Assembly (NCBI GenBank): GCA_016223145.1
Contig: JACRPN010000021.1
Coordinates: forward strand, 1 to 64,000
From: Armatimonadota bacterium
Lineage (GTDB): Bacteria; Armatimonadota; Fimbriimonadia; Fimbriimonadales; Fimbriimonadaceae
DNA length: 64,000 nucleotides
Direction of reading: 5' to 3'
Shown here: positions 7,507 to 15,541 of the stretch, in pieces
Layout of the letters: the number at the start of each line of letters is the position of its first letter
Numbering within the stretch: the first letter of the stretch is position 1
Notes under the pieces: model-generated
The model's input: only the letters and a program-made list of their open reading frames with translations
Database searches by the model: none
What the model was told of the DNA's origin: nothing
Made by a program: the position numbers and the translations under genes

Positions 7507-8124
7507 GTGCCAAATTCTCCCGTGGACATGCTGAAAATCCGGTATGTTCAGGTGGTGGGCGAGGCTCAACACGAAGCGAGCGGCAGGGACAAACTCCTAG
7601 GAGCGGCCGCTGACCTCTTCTCGCGGTCAGGCTATGAAGAGACCGGGGTGGCGACGATTCTGCAGCTTGCCGGCGTTAAGGCGCCTACTCTGTATTACCA
7701 CTTTGGCGACAAAGAAGGCTTGTACCTCGCCTGGCTTCAGGGGGCGCTCAGCGAGTTGGGGCGTTCGCTCACAGAGTGCGGAGAGAAGTACGCCGACGTT
7801 GACATGCGCCTTCAGGCGGCCTGCCAGGTGATCGCCGGCGCTCAAGGCTGCGACCTGTTCCAAGTTGTGCGCGACATCCCCAAGCTCTCATCCGGAGAGC
7901 GGCGCGAAGCGGCCATGGCCGCCTACCTCGAAAACGTTCACGAGCCCGTTTGCGCGGCCATGCTCGCCGGCATGGAGCAGGGGCGGATTGCGCAGGACGT
8001 CCCAGGCCGATTGGCGGGGTTGTTCGTGCTTGGGGCGCTCGCCCAGCGGGCGGGGCTGCCGGGTGCTTCGTTCGGGACCCTTGAGACGTGGTGGCCCTCA
8101 AGGTTTCTCAAGAGCGTGGGTTGA
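7507..8124 (+). CDS. TetR/AcrR family transcriptional regulator
   Basis: The N-terminal helix-turn-helix is clear: LLGAAADLFSRSGYEETGVATI...AGVKAPTLYYHFGDKEGLY, the canonical TetR_N pattern, at residues about 25-75. The C-terminal ligand-binding half (to residue 205) is helical and unassigned. TetR proteins usually repress a neighbouring gene or themselves, but the target is not evident here. It is divergent from the erpA-like gene. The start is uncertain: GTG at 7507, GTG at 7522 and ATG at 7528 are all in frame with no strong ribosome binding site. Confidence 0.88.
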   Translation: MPNSPVDMLKIRYVQVVGEAQHEASGRDKLLGAAADLFSRSGYEETGVATILQLAGVKAPTLYYHFGDKEGLYLAWLQGALSELGRSLTECGEKYADVDMRLQAACQVIAGAQGCDLFQVVRDIPKLSSGERREAAMAAYLENVHEPVCAAMLAGMEQGRIAQDVPGRLAGLFVLGALAQRAGLPGASFGTLETWWPSRFLKSVG

Positions 8125-8219
8125 GTCGTCGCCTTCTCGACGCTCTTCAGGTTCTGTTGACGGGTCTGCAAGTGCCCGAATCCGCTGAGTAGAATAGACG
8201 GATTCTGAGGTGATCGGCC

Positions 8220-8471
8220 TTGCCTTATGTTGTGACGGAACCCTGCATCGGCGTAAAAGACAAGTCCTGTATGGCCGTGTGCCCGGTCGACTGCATTTAC
8301 GAAGCCGACGACATGGTGTACATCCACCCGGACGAGTGCATTGACTGCGGCCTTTGTGAGCCCGAGTGCCCGGTTACGGCGATTTTTGTAGATACCGACG
8401 TGCCGCCCAACTGGCGAGACTATATCGAGAAGAACAAGGCTGAGGCCGCGCGCATCAGCGCCGGCGGTTAG
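8220..8471 (+). CDS. fdxA: 7Fe ferredoxin ([3Fe-4S][4Fe-4S])
   Basis: An 83-aa protein closely resembling Thermus/Alicyclobacillus 7Fe ferredoxins: [19 protein letters not shown] and [14 protein letters not shown], followed by an [10 protein letters not shown] tail. By analogy, C9, C17 and C50 bind the [3Fe-4S] cluster and C21, C40, C43 and C46 the [4Fe-4S] cluster. It carries low-potential electrons in the cytoplasm. The start is a TTG at 8220, with GAGGTGA at 8206-8212 giving good spacing; no ATG exists before the conserved region. A repeat palindrome follows 15 bp after the stop and could act as a terminator. Confidence 0.93.
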   Translation: MPYVVTEPCIGVKDKSCMAVCPVDCIYEADDMVYIHPDECIDCGLCEPECPVTAIFVDTDVPPNWRDYIEKNKAEAARISAGG

Positions 8472-8485
8472 GACAGCCTCTGTAG

Positions 8486-8545
8486 CACAGGCGTCTCGCC
8501 TGTGTTTAGCCACCATTCGCTTGAGGTCGCCGCAAAGCCAAGAGA
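8486..8545. repeat. Dispersed palindromic repeat (copy 2)
   Basis: CACAGGCG-TCT-CGCCTGTG at 8486-8504 is identical to 185-203, and the next ~40 bp are similar to 204-245. It lies between the ferredoxin stop and the convergent PilZ gene and could fold in either transcript. Confidence 0.6.
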
Positions 8546-8556
8546 CCGAGAGTCTC

Positions 8557-9099
8557 CTACGCCGCGAACTCGCTCAGCAGCCGACTCCATTTCGCTTGCT
8601 CCAGCCTCTTCAGATCAGAGATGAGCAACCCTATCCGAAACTTGCCTTCCTGCTTCTTGTCGGCTCGGCAATACCGCACCTCTGCTGTCGCCGTTACTGA
8701 CAGTCCCTTGAACACGATCGTCAGTGTGATGGACTCGCCACGCTCGAAGGCAACCGGCGAAGCGATACCGATGCCGTGACGCGATGCGTCCACAACCGCG
8801 ACATCGAAACTTTCAGACTCCCGCTCAACCGTGGCCACGATGCCATCGGCCCGGACGCGCGCGTCCTCGGTCGCCGCCAGATACCGGATCGGCGGGACGA
8901 CCCTCATCCGAATCTGGCTGCCCGAGACCAGGGTCACACAGGAATTGAAGTGCGCCGACAAAGACGGCCCCGCCACCTGGACGTAGAGTTCCTGCCCTGG
9001 AACCACGTCGGTCGGCTCATCGGACTCCAGATAGAGCTCCAGACCCAACACGCCCTGCAGCCAGGCGTTGAAGAGCTTGGCGTCGGAAAGGCGTTGCAT
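8557..9099 (-). CDS. PilZ domain protein with N-terminal YcgR-like region
   Basis: About 180 aa from the ATG at 9099. The N-terminal half (residues 1-90) is beta-rich and resembles the YcgR-N flagellar-brake type domain, with VPGQELYVQVAG. The C-terminal half has the PilZ features ARVRADG and VDASRHGIGI, the latter matching (D/N)xSxxG. This copy keeps the Ser and Gly expected for c-di-GMP binding. An upstream in-frame ATG at 9171 would add 24 residues encoded by a palindromic repeat (9147-9162), so it was rejected. The two-domain layout suggests a c-di-GMP effector acting on surface motility or polysaccharide. Convergent with ferredoxin. Confidence 0.75.
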   Translation of the reverse strand: MQRLSDAKLFNAWLQGVLGLELYLESDEPTDVVPGQELYVQVAGPSLSAHFNSCVTLVSGSQIRMRVVPPIRYLAATEDARVRADGIVATVERESESFDVAVVDASRHGIGIASPVAFERGESITLTIVFKGLSVTATAEVRYCRADKKQEGKFRIGLLISDLKRLEQAKWSRLLSEFAA

Positions 9100-9220
9100 C
9101 CGCGCACGGCCACGAACGTAGGCTTGCAGGCTCAATAGGACTCCGGAGGCGCAGGAGCGCCTACCCGACATTTTCGGCGAGATGGGCGGGGTTCATTAGC
9201 AGGGGGAAGAGGGGAGAGGT

Positions 9221-9264
9221 CTGGGGTTTGGGGTTTGGGGTTTGGGGTCTGGGGTTCGGGGCCC
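9221..9264. repeat. Telomere-like G-rich repeat tract (GGGGTTT)n
   Basis: Degenerate tandem units GGGGTTT/GGGGTCT/GGGGTTC run for about 44 bp on the plus strand, giving at least four G4 runs and so G-quadruplex potential. A related degenerate tract occurs at 22911-22960. It lies in the 330-bp gap between the PilZ and GbsR-type genes. Confidence 0.6.
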
Positions 9265-9282
9265 GGAACCTCCACCCCCTTA

Positions 9283-9323
9283 CCCCCTCCCCCTATCCCG
9301 ATCATCGGGACAAGGGGAGGGGG
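9283..9323. repeat. MITE/REP-like inverted repeat with CCCGATNATCGGG core
   Basis: Outer arms CCCCCTCCCC (9283-9292) and GGGGAGGGGG (9314-9323) flank an inner palindrome TCCCGAT-C-ATCGGGA (9296-9310). The inner palindrome differs by one base from the one inside the tRNA-like sequence at 92-106. A CGCCCTT-type tract follows at about 9342-9370. This occupies most of the gene-free stretch before the GbsR-type gene. Confidence 0.6.
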
Positions 9324-9429
9324 AACCCTTCCACCTCGCCCATCGCCCTTCGCCCTTCGCTCCTTCGCCCCAATGCCCAAGTGCCCTAATGCCCCATTGC
9401 GTCCCCATTTGTGCAAAAATTCAGAAATC

Positions 9430-9957
9430 ATGGCAACTGACGCGCTTTCGGCGGCCCAGGAGCAGTTCATCCTCGAATGGGGCCGCATGAGCTCGATGTG
9501 GGGCATCAACCGCACGATGGCGCAGATCCACGCCCTGCTCTTCATCACCGGCGACGCGCTCTCGGCCGACGAGATCATCGAGCGCCTGCAGATCAGCCGG
9601 GGCAACGCCAGCATGAACCTGCGCGACCTCATTGATTGGGGCATTGTGCGGCGCTTTCGCAAGCCTGGCGAGCGGCGCGATACCTATGTGAGCGATAGCG
9701 ACCCGGCGCAGATGTTCGTGCGTGTGGTGCGCGAGCGAAAGCGGCGCGAACTCGACCCCACCGCCGCCGCAATCCGCGAGGTGCTGGCCAAGCTGCCGGA
9801 CTCCTTCGAGTCCGAGGACGCGACGATCTTCCGCGAGCGCCTGCAGGGACTTCTGGAAATCTTTGATGTGATCGACGCCGTCTACCGCCAAGTTCTACTT
9901 TCAGACGCGGCGTTCTTCGACGCGATGAAGATGTTCAAAAGCGGTAGCAAGGTGTAG
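9430..9957 (+). CDS. GbsR/MarR family transcriptional regulator
   Basis: A 175-aa winged-helix protein. FILEWGRMSSMWGINRTMAQ...LLF, then SADEIIERLQISRGNASMNL and RRDTYV, matches the GbsR group of MarR regulators, which includes the glycine-betaine pathway repressor of Bacillus. The C-terminal half is helical and probably mediates dimerisation. It starts at ATG 9430 just after a repeat-filled gap; no strong Shine-Dalgarno is visible. The regulated gene is unclear: it is followed after 77 bp by an unrelated exported-protein gene. The 77-bp gap holds a T-rich hairpin, TCAATCT/AGATTGA (9977-10004), with a 14-nt loop containing a T9 run. Confidence 0.85.
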   Translation: MATDALSAAQEQFILEWGRMSSMWGINRTMAQIHALLFITGDALSADEIIERLQISRGNASMNLRDLIDWGIVRRFRKPGERRDTYVSDSDPAQMFVRVVRERKRRELDPTAAAIREVLAKLPDSFESEDATIFRERLQGLLEIFDVIDAVYRQVLLSDAAFFDAMKMFKSGSKV

Positions 9958-10034
9958 GATCAATAGGGCTGATTTGTCAATCTTTGTTTTTTTTTGTAGA
10001 TTGAATCTCGACACAGTCCCCTACAATTGCGGTG

Positions 10035-11186
10035 ATGAGGAATCACGGAGTGTTCTTCGGTGTGGTGGCGCTACTCGCTCTTGGCACCTTGCGCGCTAGC
10101 CCAAGGACCTGGAGGTGGAGGAGGAGGAGGGGGCACTGGCGTTGCCTGTAGCGTTACGCCCGGAATCCAGGGATATTCGGCCCCGATGTACTTCAGTGGC
10201 ACGAACTGCCGCGCCATCTGCTCGGCGACGCCGCTCTCTGGTGACCTGAGCCGGGTGACGATAACGGTGTCTGCAGGCACTGTTACGAAGACGGCGCTAG
10301 ACTTGCAGCCGGGCCCTCCGGATGGAATGGGGATATGGACACCGTTGATGTTCGACTCGACCGGGTTCCCGGATGGCCTAGTCGGAACCGTGAAGGTTGA
10401 AGCTTGGACAACGGCAGGAGGCCATGGATCTGCAACCATGCAAGCGTGGATCAAGAACAGCTTTCTGTTCGTGGAGCACCCGGATCCGGAAATCCCAGGC
10501 ACTCCCTATTATGTGGGATACGGAATGCTCACCAGCAGTTGGGGAAAAGACCTAATGGGCGGAACTTGGAGCCCTGCTGCATTCTGTGGAGCGCTGGCTG
10601 GCAAGAGCGCGGTCTATGAGGACGGACACGGGAACGTCGATCAGTTCCAAGCTGGCGCTACGGTGCCGGATCCCCCAAATGATCCGGATGTAACCAACGT
10701 CTATCCCTTTGGCGATAAACACCACTTCACTCGCCCGTTGACCTATACAGGCAGGCCCAGATGGGGTCGGGTTTCCCGCCATTCAACTCAACGGGCAACC
10801 CTGCAATTGGCTTCGTGTACCTCGAAGCTTGCCATTCAGGATACACGAACAACTTCATCAGGTTCTGCATTCCCTATCTGAACGCCTACGGGAAATGGCT
10901 GGAAGACCAAGCTGTGATGGCATACAACACTGACGTCTACTTAAGTGAGTACGGGGCGAAGGCTTTGGTCTTGTTCACAAAGCTGGTGCTTGACAGCAGC
11001 ACGGTCTACATGGCGCGGCAAGCACTGGTATCCGAAGGGACATTCCACGCAGGTCCAGACTACCATCCATTAGCGACAGACGATCTGGCAATCTACGGCG
11101 ATTCGTACGCAAGATTATCAGGCGTCTACTCCAAGACGCACGAGATTACGCCAGGCTGGTTCAGGCTCTCCTGGCCACCCCTTTAG
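10035..11186 (+). pseudogene. Exported protein of unknown function, apparently frameshifted
   Basis: Three overlapping frames look like one gene. Frame A from ATG 10035 encodes a signal-peptide-like start (MRNHGVFFGVVALLALG). The next frame, open from a GTG at 10060, encodes ALAQG followed by a Gly8 run and about 230 residues of secreted-type sequence. From about 10745-10760 the reading returns to frame A (GFPPFNSTGNPAIG and on) up to TAG 11184-11186. The segment GFVYLEACHSG resembles the Cys-containing strand of caspase-like/CHAT peptidases, with a His-rich FGDKHHF upstream, but this is weak. Two compensating shifts suggest a decayed gene, a sequencing error, or less likely programmed frameshifting. 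Base composition is visibly less GC-rich than the flanking genes. Confidence 0.45.
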
Positions 11187-11195
11187 GTGAGTCCA

Positions 11196-12239
11196 ATGAG
11201 AATCGCGCTTGTCTGCTTGGGGCTCTTGCTTTCGGCCCTCTCGCTAGGTCAATTAACTGAGCATGCCGCTCTTGCGAAAGCGATAGCGTTTGCTCAGAAG
11301 ATCGATCCGCTGACAACGGCCACGGAAGCGGCTAGCTTCCGAGCCCAAAAAGTAGGCCGCTCCCAGCCCTCGCCCATGCGTGAGCGCTGGATGATTGTCG
11401 GAAAGTTCCAGATACTTGGTGTAGACGGATCAACTGGCGATATTGTGAGTTACGGCAACGGTAAACGATATGGAGCGGCTCATGGCTCCGACTCCTTTCG
11501 TGCGCCCACCAGGGGCAAGGCCTTCTACCACGATGAATCTGACCTTATTGCGAAAGCGTCAGCTAAGCTCGAAGCAATAGGGTGGGCTCATGGACCTGAC
11601 GTGATCAAGGAGCATCCCTTCCCCACACCTGATGAGAATGGCGAATTGGGCCATGCGATCATATATGTTCGCTTCTACGAACGTCCCAACGGGTATAGGC
11701 TTGAAGGCGGAGCAAATTTCTGTGTCATTGGTCTGGATTCTCTCTCCGGCGACATTATCGAACTGGACCGGGCATTAGGTTACACATTTGGCCCGACCAC
11801 CAGTACGATCGATTCGACCACTGCGCTAGAGGCGGCGAGCGCCAAGATTGAATTAGGTGAAGCTCCTGATGTGTGGGGGCCAATCTATCGTCAACTGAGC
11901 GAACGCGCTGACCTGTCCACGCGTGGCCGAGACCTTTGCAGGAGGCAGGTTGTGCCCCTTTGCTTCGTCGTCAGGGGCACAAAGCAGGACGCCTATATAG
12001 CGGCAGACAATGGGGAGGTTCTCGAAACCCATTCCAATTTGACCGGTAGCGGTGCGACGTCCAACAAGGTTGCCGGCAAAACGCCGTTCGCGGAATCGAC
12101 TCCTCTTCCTTTGAGCGAGAAAAGTGCGCTCAAGTCACGTGCAGGAGGCGACATCTTGCAGCAGCCTGAGATTTGGGTAGCTGTCTTCGCCGCCCTGTTC
12201 CTGGCTTGGCTTGCCCTCTTCTTCAGACAGAAAACTTGA
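11196..12239 (+). CDS. Exported membrane-anchored protein of unknown function
   Basis: A 347-aa protein with an N-terminal signal peptide (MRIALVCLGLLLSALSLG) and a C-terminal transmembrane helix, PEIWVAVFAALFLAWLALFF, followed by RQKT. It would be anchored with most of its mass outside the cytoplasm. The middle part has repeated VDGSTGDIVSY and GLDSLSGDIIELD segments, a style seen in PepSY/YcdB-like proteins, but no domain is certain. ATG 11196 has AGGTGAG 5 nt upstream and lies 9 nt after the stop of the preceding frameshifted gene, so both were probably one transcript. Less GC-rich than the neighbours, suggesting recent acquisition. Confidence 0.65.
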   Translation: MRIALVCLGLLLSALSLGQLTEHAALAKAIAFAQKIDPLTTATEAASFRAQKVGRSQPSPMRERWMIVGKFQILGVDGSTGDIVSYGNGKRYGAAHGSDSFRAPTRGKAFYHDESDLIAKASAKLEAIGWAHGPDVIKEHPFPTPDENGELGHAIIYVRFYERPNGYRLEGGANFCVIGLDSLSGDIIELDRALGYTFGPTTSTIDSTTALEAASAKIELGEAPDVWGPIYRQLSERADLSTRGRDLCRRQVVPLCFVVRGTKQDAYIAADNGEVLETHSNLTGSGATSNKVAGKTPFAESTPLPLSEKSALKSRAGGDILQQPEIWVAVFAALFLAWLALFFRQKT

Positions 12240-12342
12240 CTCCAGTCGCATAGTTGTGCAGTTAGCAGTCCATATATCTGCCGACTTCATGCGCGATCAA
12301 CACAGGGGCAAAAGTGGCGAATCATCTGTTCGATGGCTCGAT

Positions 12343-12368
12343 AGCAGGAATAGAATCTCTATTCTGCT
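12343..12368. terminator. Terminator-like hairpin between convergent genes
   Basis: AGCAGGAATAGA (12343-12354) pairs with TCTATTCTGCT (12358-12368) with one bulged G and a 3-nt loop. It lies between the exported-protein gene and the end of rodA. No clear T-run. Confidence 0.45.
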
Positions 12369-12380
12369 GCTTCGTGCCGG

Positions 12381-13517
12381 TCAAAATAGCACCGGCTTCT
12401 CCCGGCTCCTGATGTTCAACAGCAGGCCCACGCTTGCCAGGCACAGCCAGATCGCCGTGCCGCCGAAGCTCATGAACGGCAGCCAAAGGCCCACCACGGG
12501 GAGCAGCTCCAGGTTCATGCCGATATTCGCGACCGTGTGGAACGCCAGATAGGAAAACACACCCGCCGCGAGCATCTGGTGGAAACGGTCCTGCGAGCGA
12601 TACAAGATGAGCCAGATCCGGTAGAAAAAGAACCCGAACGCCGCCAGCACCAGCGTGCAGCCCACCAGGCCGCCCTCCTCGCCGATGACCGTAAAGATGA
12701 AGTCGGTCTGCTGCTCCGGGACGAACCCGGCGTTCTTCTGCTCACCCTTCATGTAGCCCACGCCCGTCAGATTCCCGGCTGCAAAGGCGCTCTGCGCCCT
12801 CAGCGCGTGGAAGCGGCTGCCTTTGGGGTCGCCCCCACCGAGAAGCGCAATGATGCGCTCCTTCTGGTAGTCCTTGAGCACCCCCGGCACCACGAACGCG
12901 AGCCCAATGATCGCCGCCGCGCCGAGCACCGTGCCCAGCAGGTAGCGCACCTTCACCCCTGCGCACAGCGAAACCCCGGCCCAGGCCACCAGCATGGCCA
13001 GGCTCGCACCCAAGTGCGGCTGCTTGAAGATGAACGCGATGGGCACCAGCACGTGCACCAGCGACAACACGAACGTCGAGAGGCTCCTGAGCTGCGCCGG
13101 TTCTCGACTGGCGAAGAAGGTCGCCAGGGTGATCACAGTGAGCAGCTTCGACATCTCGCTGGGTTGGAACTCCAGCGGCCCGAGATTGAGCCAGCGCTGT
13201 GCACCGCCCTTGGTCGAACCGACGATCAGAACCAGGCCCAGAAACGTTAGGTTCACAACGTACAGCACCGAGGCGTAGCGCTGGAGCGCCTTGGGGCTGA
13301 CCAGGTAGAGAGCAAGAAACGGCACGATTCCAATGGCCAAACGGATGACTTGGTTAAGGAAATAGCGCCCGCCGCTGGCGCCCGCATCGATGCTGTAGAG
13401 CGACATCAGGCCCACCAGCAGCAATACCAAGGAAGCCAGAACGAGCCACCAGTCGATATGCTGTGCCTGTTGGGTCCGAGCCTCCATCAGGGGGCCGCTG
13501 GAGGTCGCTGCGCTCAT
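12381..13517 (-). CDS. rodA: Rod shape-determining protein RodA (SEDS glycosyltransferase)
   Basis: A 378-aa polytopic protein of the RodA/FtsW/SpoVE family, which polymerises peptidoglycan with a class B PBP during cell elongation. Family motifs are present: GAQRWLNLGPLEFQPSEMSK, the conserved loop with QPHLGAS, EQQTDFIFTVIGEEGG and the C-terminal LPFMSFGGTA. Length fits RodA (about 370 aa) better than FtsW. Its ATG overlaps the upstream lipoprotein-like gene by 4 bp (ATGA). It is the last gene of a coupled operon of secreted and lipoprotein genes. No mreB, mreC or PBP2 gene is present in the window. Confidence 0.92.
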   Translation of the reverse strand: MSAATSSGPLMEARTQQAQHIDWWLVLASLVLLLVGLMSLYSIDAGASGGRYFLNQVIRLAIGIVPFLALYLVSPKALQRYASVLYVVNLTFLGLVLIVGSTKGGAQRWLNLGPLEFQPSEMSKLLTVITLATFFASREPAQLRSLSTFVLSLVHVLVPIAFIFKQPHLGASLAMLVAWAGVSLCAGVKVRYLLGTVLGAAAIIGLAFVVPGVLKDYQKERIIALLGGGDPKGSRFHALRAQSAFAAGNLTGVGYMKGEQKNAGFVPEQQTDFIFTVIGEEGGLVGCTLVLAAFGFFFYRIWLILYRSQDRFHQMLAAGVFSYLAFHTVANIGMNLELLPVVGLWLPFMSFGGTAIWLCLASVGLLLNIRSREKPVLF

Positions 13518-14179
13518 TTCCCCGCTTTCACCGGTGCGCCCTCGACGGGCTTGGGCGCCGGGGACCGGGAGGAAGAGAGCCCGAACTCGCGCTTCAGCAC
13601 CCCGTAACCTGGCGCAACCCAGAAGTTGAGCGTCCTTTTGGCCGCGCGAGCCCGCGGATCGCCGATCTCGAGGGTGACGCTGACCTGAACTGCCTCCAGG
13701 GGATAGCCCTCTAGGCCCAGGGGCGCGTTCGCCGCCGTGATCACGGCCTCAGCGGGGATGCTCGCCGAACTCAGCACAATTTGGCCCGTCCAACTCCATT
13801 GGTCCCCCAGATTCATGGGGAACTTCAGCAGCGGCAAGATCGGCTCATAGGTCTCTCCGGCCGCTTCGACAAGGTTGAACGAGGTAGGTGTCGTGGAATA
13901 GGTCTCGGTCTCGATGACCTCCCGGTGGGCAATCAACTCCAATTGCAGCTTCGCACCGTCGCGGTTGGCCCTGACAGTCACTTCGAGGGGCTCACCGCCG
14001 GCAAGCTGAAGCAGGGCTGCCGAAGGAGGAGGCGTGTCCACGCCCAGGTCCTTGGGCGAGACAAACTTGGCCCTGGGCTCGGGCTCGATGTGGATCCGGC
14101 CACAAGCGCACAGGCAAAGGCCCGCCAAGGCGGCAAGGCCCGCGAAAGCGATGGGACGACTATCGAGATGCTCTTTCAA
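13514..14179 (-). CDS. Putative lipoprotein of unknown function
   Basis: A 221-aa protein with a hydrophobic N-terminus ending LCLCACG, a probable lipobox. The mature part is beta-rich, with FPMNLGDQWSWTGQI and VAPGYGVLKREFG. The FPxxxGxxWxW element resembles the FPLKVGTQWTY and FPLQPGTKWYY segments of two genes further upstream in the operon, so the proteins may be paralogues. The start is a TTG at 14179 overlapping the preceding gene by 20 bp; the 3' end overlaps rodA by 4 bp. Function unknown; a cell-envelope role is suggested by linkage to rodA. Confidence 0.65.
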   Translation of the reverse strand: MKEHLDSRPIAFAGLAALAGLCLCACGRIHIEPEPRAKFVSPKDLGVDTPPPSAALLQLAGGEPLEVTVRANRDGAKLQLELIAHREVIETETYSTTPTSFNLVEAAGETYEPILPLLKFPMNLGDQWSWTGQIVLSSASIPAEAVITAANAPLGLEGYPLEAVQVSVTLEIGDPRARAAKRTLNFWVAPGYGVLKREFGLSSSRSPAPKPVEGAPVKAGK

Positions 14180-14768
14180 AGCGCAGGAGCCTCGTCACGG
14201 TTTCCTTGTTTTGGCCGTTGTAGCTGACCGTTTGCTTCATCTCGACCCAGCCGATGCCCTCGGCATAGGTCGTCACCTGCTTGATGCGCAGTCGGATGCC
14301 TTCGCCTTGGTCCAGGTCCGCATTGAGCACCATTTCGTAACACTTTCGGTCGCTATCGAAGAGCTTCTTGACCCCTTTCGGCGTGGTTTTGGCTTCGTAG
14401 CTGATGCCCAGGCCCTCCTTGCCGCCATCGGTGACGCCGCTGAAGGTCCAAGCGCTCGGCGTATCGGCGATCTTCAGCACGGGATGCGGCACGGGGAGCG
14501 GGGATAGAGGCTTGTTTCCTATCAGATAGACCGTGTCGCCCTCGATACGGAAATAGCGCGTTTCGAGCGTGTTGCCCCCGACCGTCGTGCGGACGGGCGT
14601 GACCTTCTTCCCTCCCACTTCGACCGGCTCAAGAACCTCGTCGATCACTTCGGAAGGAGCCCCTTGCTCCTTGTAGTACCACTTTGTGCCCGGCTGCAGA
14701 GGGAAGTAATCCTCCACCCGCACAACGGGCATGGTCCACACGGCAACGGCGGCGAGCAATGCAGTCAT
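14160..14768 (-). CDS. Secreted protein of unknown function (FPLxxGxxWxY type)
   Basis: About 202 aa with a short signal peptide, MTALLAAVAVWTMPVVRV, then DYFPLQPGTKWYYKEQG and a beta-rich body ending with SYNGQNKETVTRLLRF. The start ATG at 14768 has GGAG 8 nt upstream; a GTG at 14777 is in frame but overlaps that site. The opening of the mature domain is shared with the lipoproteins encoded at 13514 and 15542, suggesting tandem duplication. Same operon. No catalytic motif seen. Confidence 0.6.
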   Translation of the reverse strand: MTALLAAVAVWTMPVVRVEDYFPLQPGTKWYYKEQGAPSEVIDEVLEPVEVGGKKVTPVRTTVGGNTLETRYFRIEGDTVYLIGNKPLSPLPVPHPVLKIADTPSAWTFSGVTDGGKEGLGISYEAKTTPKGVKKLFDSDRKCYEMVLNADLDQGEGIRLRIKQVTTYAEGIGWVEMKQTVSYNGQNKETVTRLLRFERASR

Positions 14769-14786
14769 CTTGGGCACTCCACAAGG

Positions 14787-15539
14787 CTATTGGGCGATCT
14801 CGACGTTCATCGTCTTCTTTGGATCGCCCCCTACACCCTTGACGGTGAACTTGACCTGTCCAGTTCCCTTGACGTACCACCCGCTGACTGTCGACTTCGC
14901 TGACTGGCTCTCACTTTTGGCGGACATCACGCCGTCCACCCTCAAGGCCTCATAGTCCTTTCCGCCCACCTTGACCTTCTCGATGCCAACCACCTTGAAG
15001 GTCGCGTCTATCTTGACGGGCTTGCCGTCGGCCCCGTCCAGCGTGACGGAAGAGGACCACCTCTTGCCCGGCTCGACGGGAGATGGCAATTCGAGAACGG
15101 GCTTTTCCAAGGTCTTTCCGGCCATTTTGGTGGCCCAGATGCCGTCTTTCTTCAGGACCATTTCCTGGTCGCCCTTGATCAGGAGCGCTCCGCCGAACTC
15201 GACGGAATAGGTGGCATCCTTCTCACCAACACTGATCAGTCGCAAGGTCTGAGAGCCCTCGGTTTGAGTCGGGTCTACCGGGTTTTCAACTTTGAACTTA
15301 ACCGCGCCGGAGTTTTCCAATCCATAGTATTCATAGGCGTCGTTCTTCAGCGCATCGGGCAGCGTCAGGGTGCTTGATCCCGATGGGTCCTGAGCCTTTG
15401 GCGCATTAGCGTCCGGCTTCTGGGCTTCGGCGGATTTCGGTTCGCCCGCGGGTGGGTCCTTCTTGTCGCCGTTACATCCTGCAGCCGCGAACAGCAGCGC
15501 GAGGAGGAGGGCAGAGAGCGGTCGCAACGATCTTAACAT
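14787..15539 (-). CDS. Lipoprotein of unknown function
   Basis: A 250-aa protein with a signal peptide ending AAAGC (lipobox), then a Lys/Pro/Ala-rich linker of about 40 residues and a beta-rich domain. The domain contains DAYEYYGLENSGAVKF, VEPGKRWSSSVTL and VSGWYVKGTGQVKF. The pattern 'GKRWSS...', then a kinetic-style beta sheet and 'GxGxV' near the end, parallels the neighbouring proteins. It is probably an outer- or inner-membrane-anchored periplasmic protein. Only 2 nt separate it from the upstream lipoprotein gene. Confidence 0.65.
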   Translation of the reverse strand: MLRSLRPLSALLLALLFAAAGCNGDKKDPPAGEPKSAEAQKPDANAPKAQDPSGSSTLTLPDALKNDAYEYYGLENSGAVKFKVENPVDPTQTEGSQTLRLISVGEKDATYSVEFGGALLIKGDQEMVLKKDGIWATKMAGKTLEKPVLELPSPVEPGKRWSSSVTLDGADGKPVKIDATFKVVGIEKVKVGGKDYEALRVDGVMSAKSESQSAKSTVSGWYVKGTGQVKFTVKGVGGDPKKTMNVEIAQ

Positions 15540-15541
15540 CC

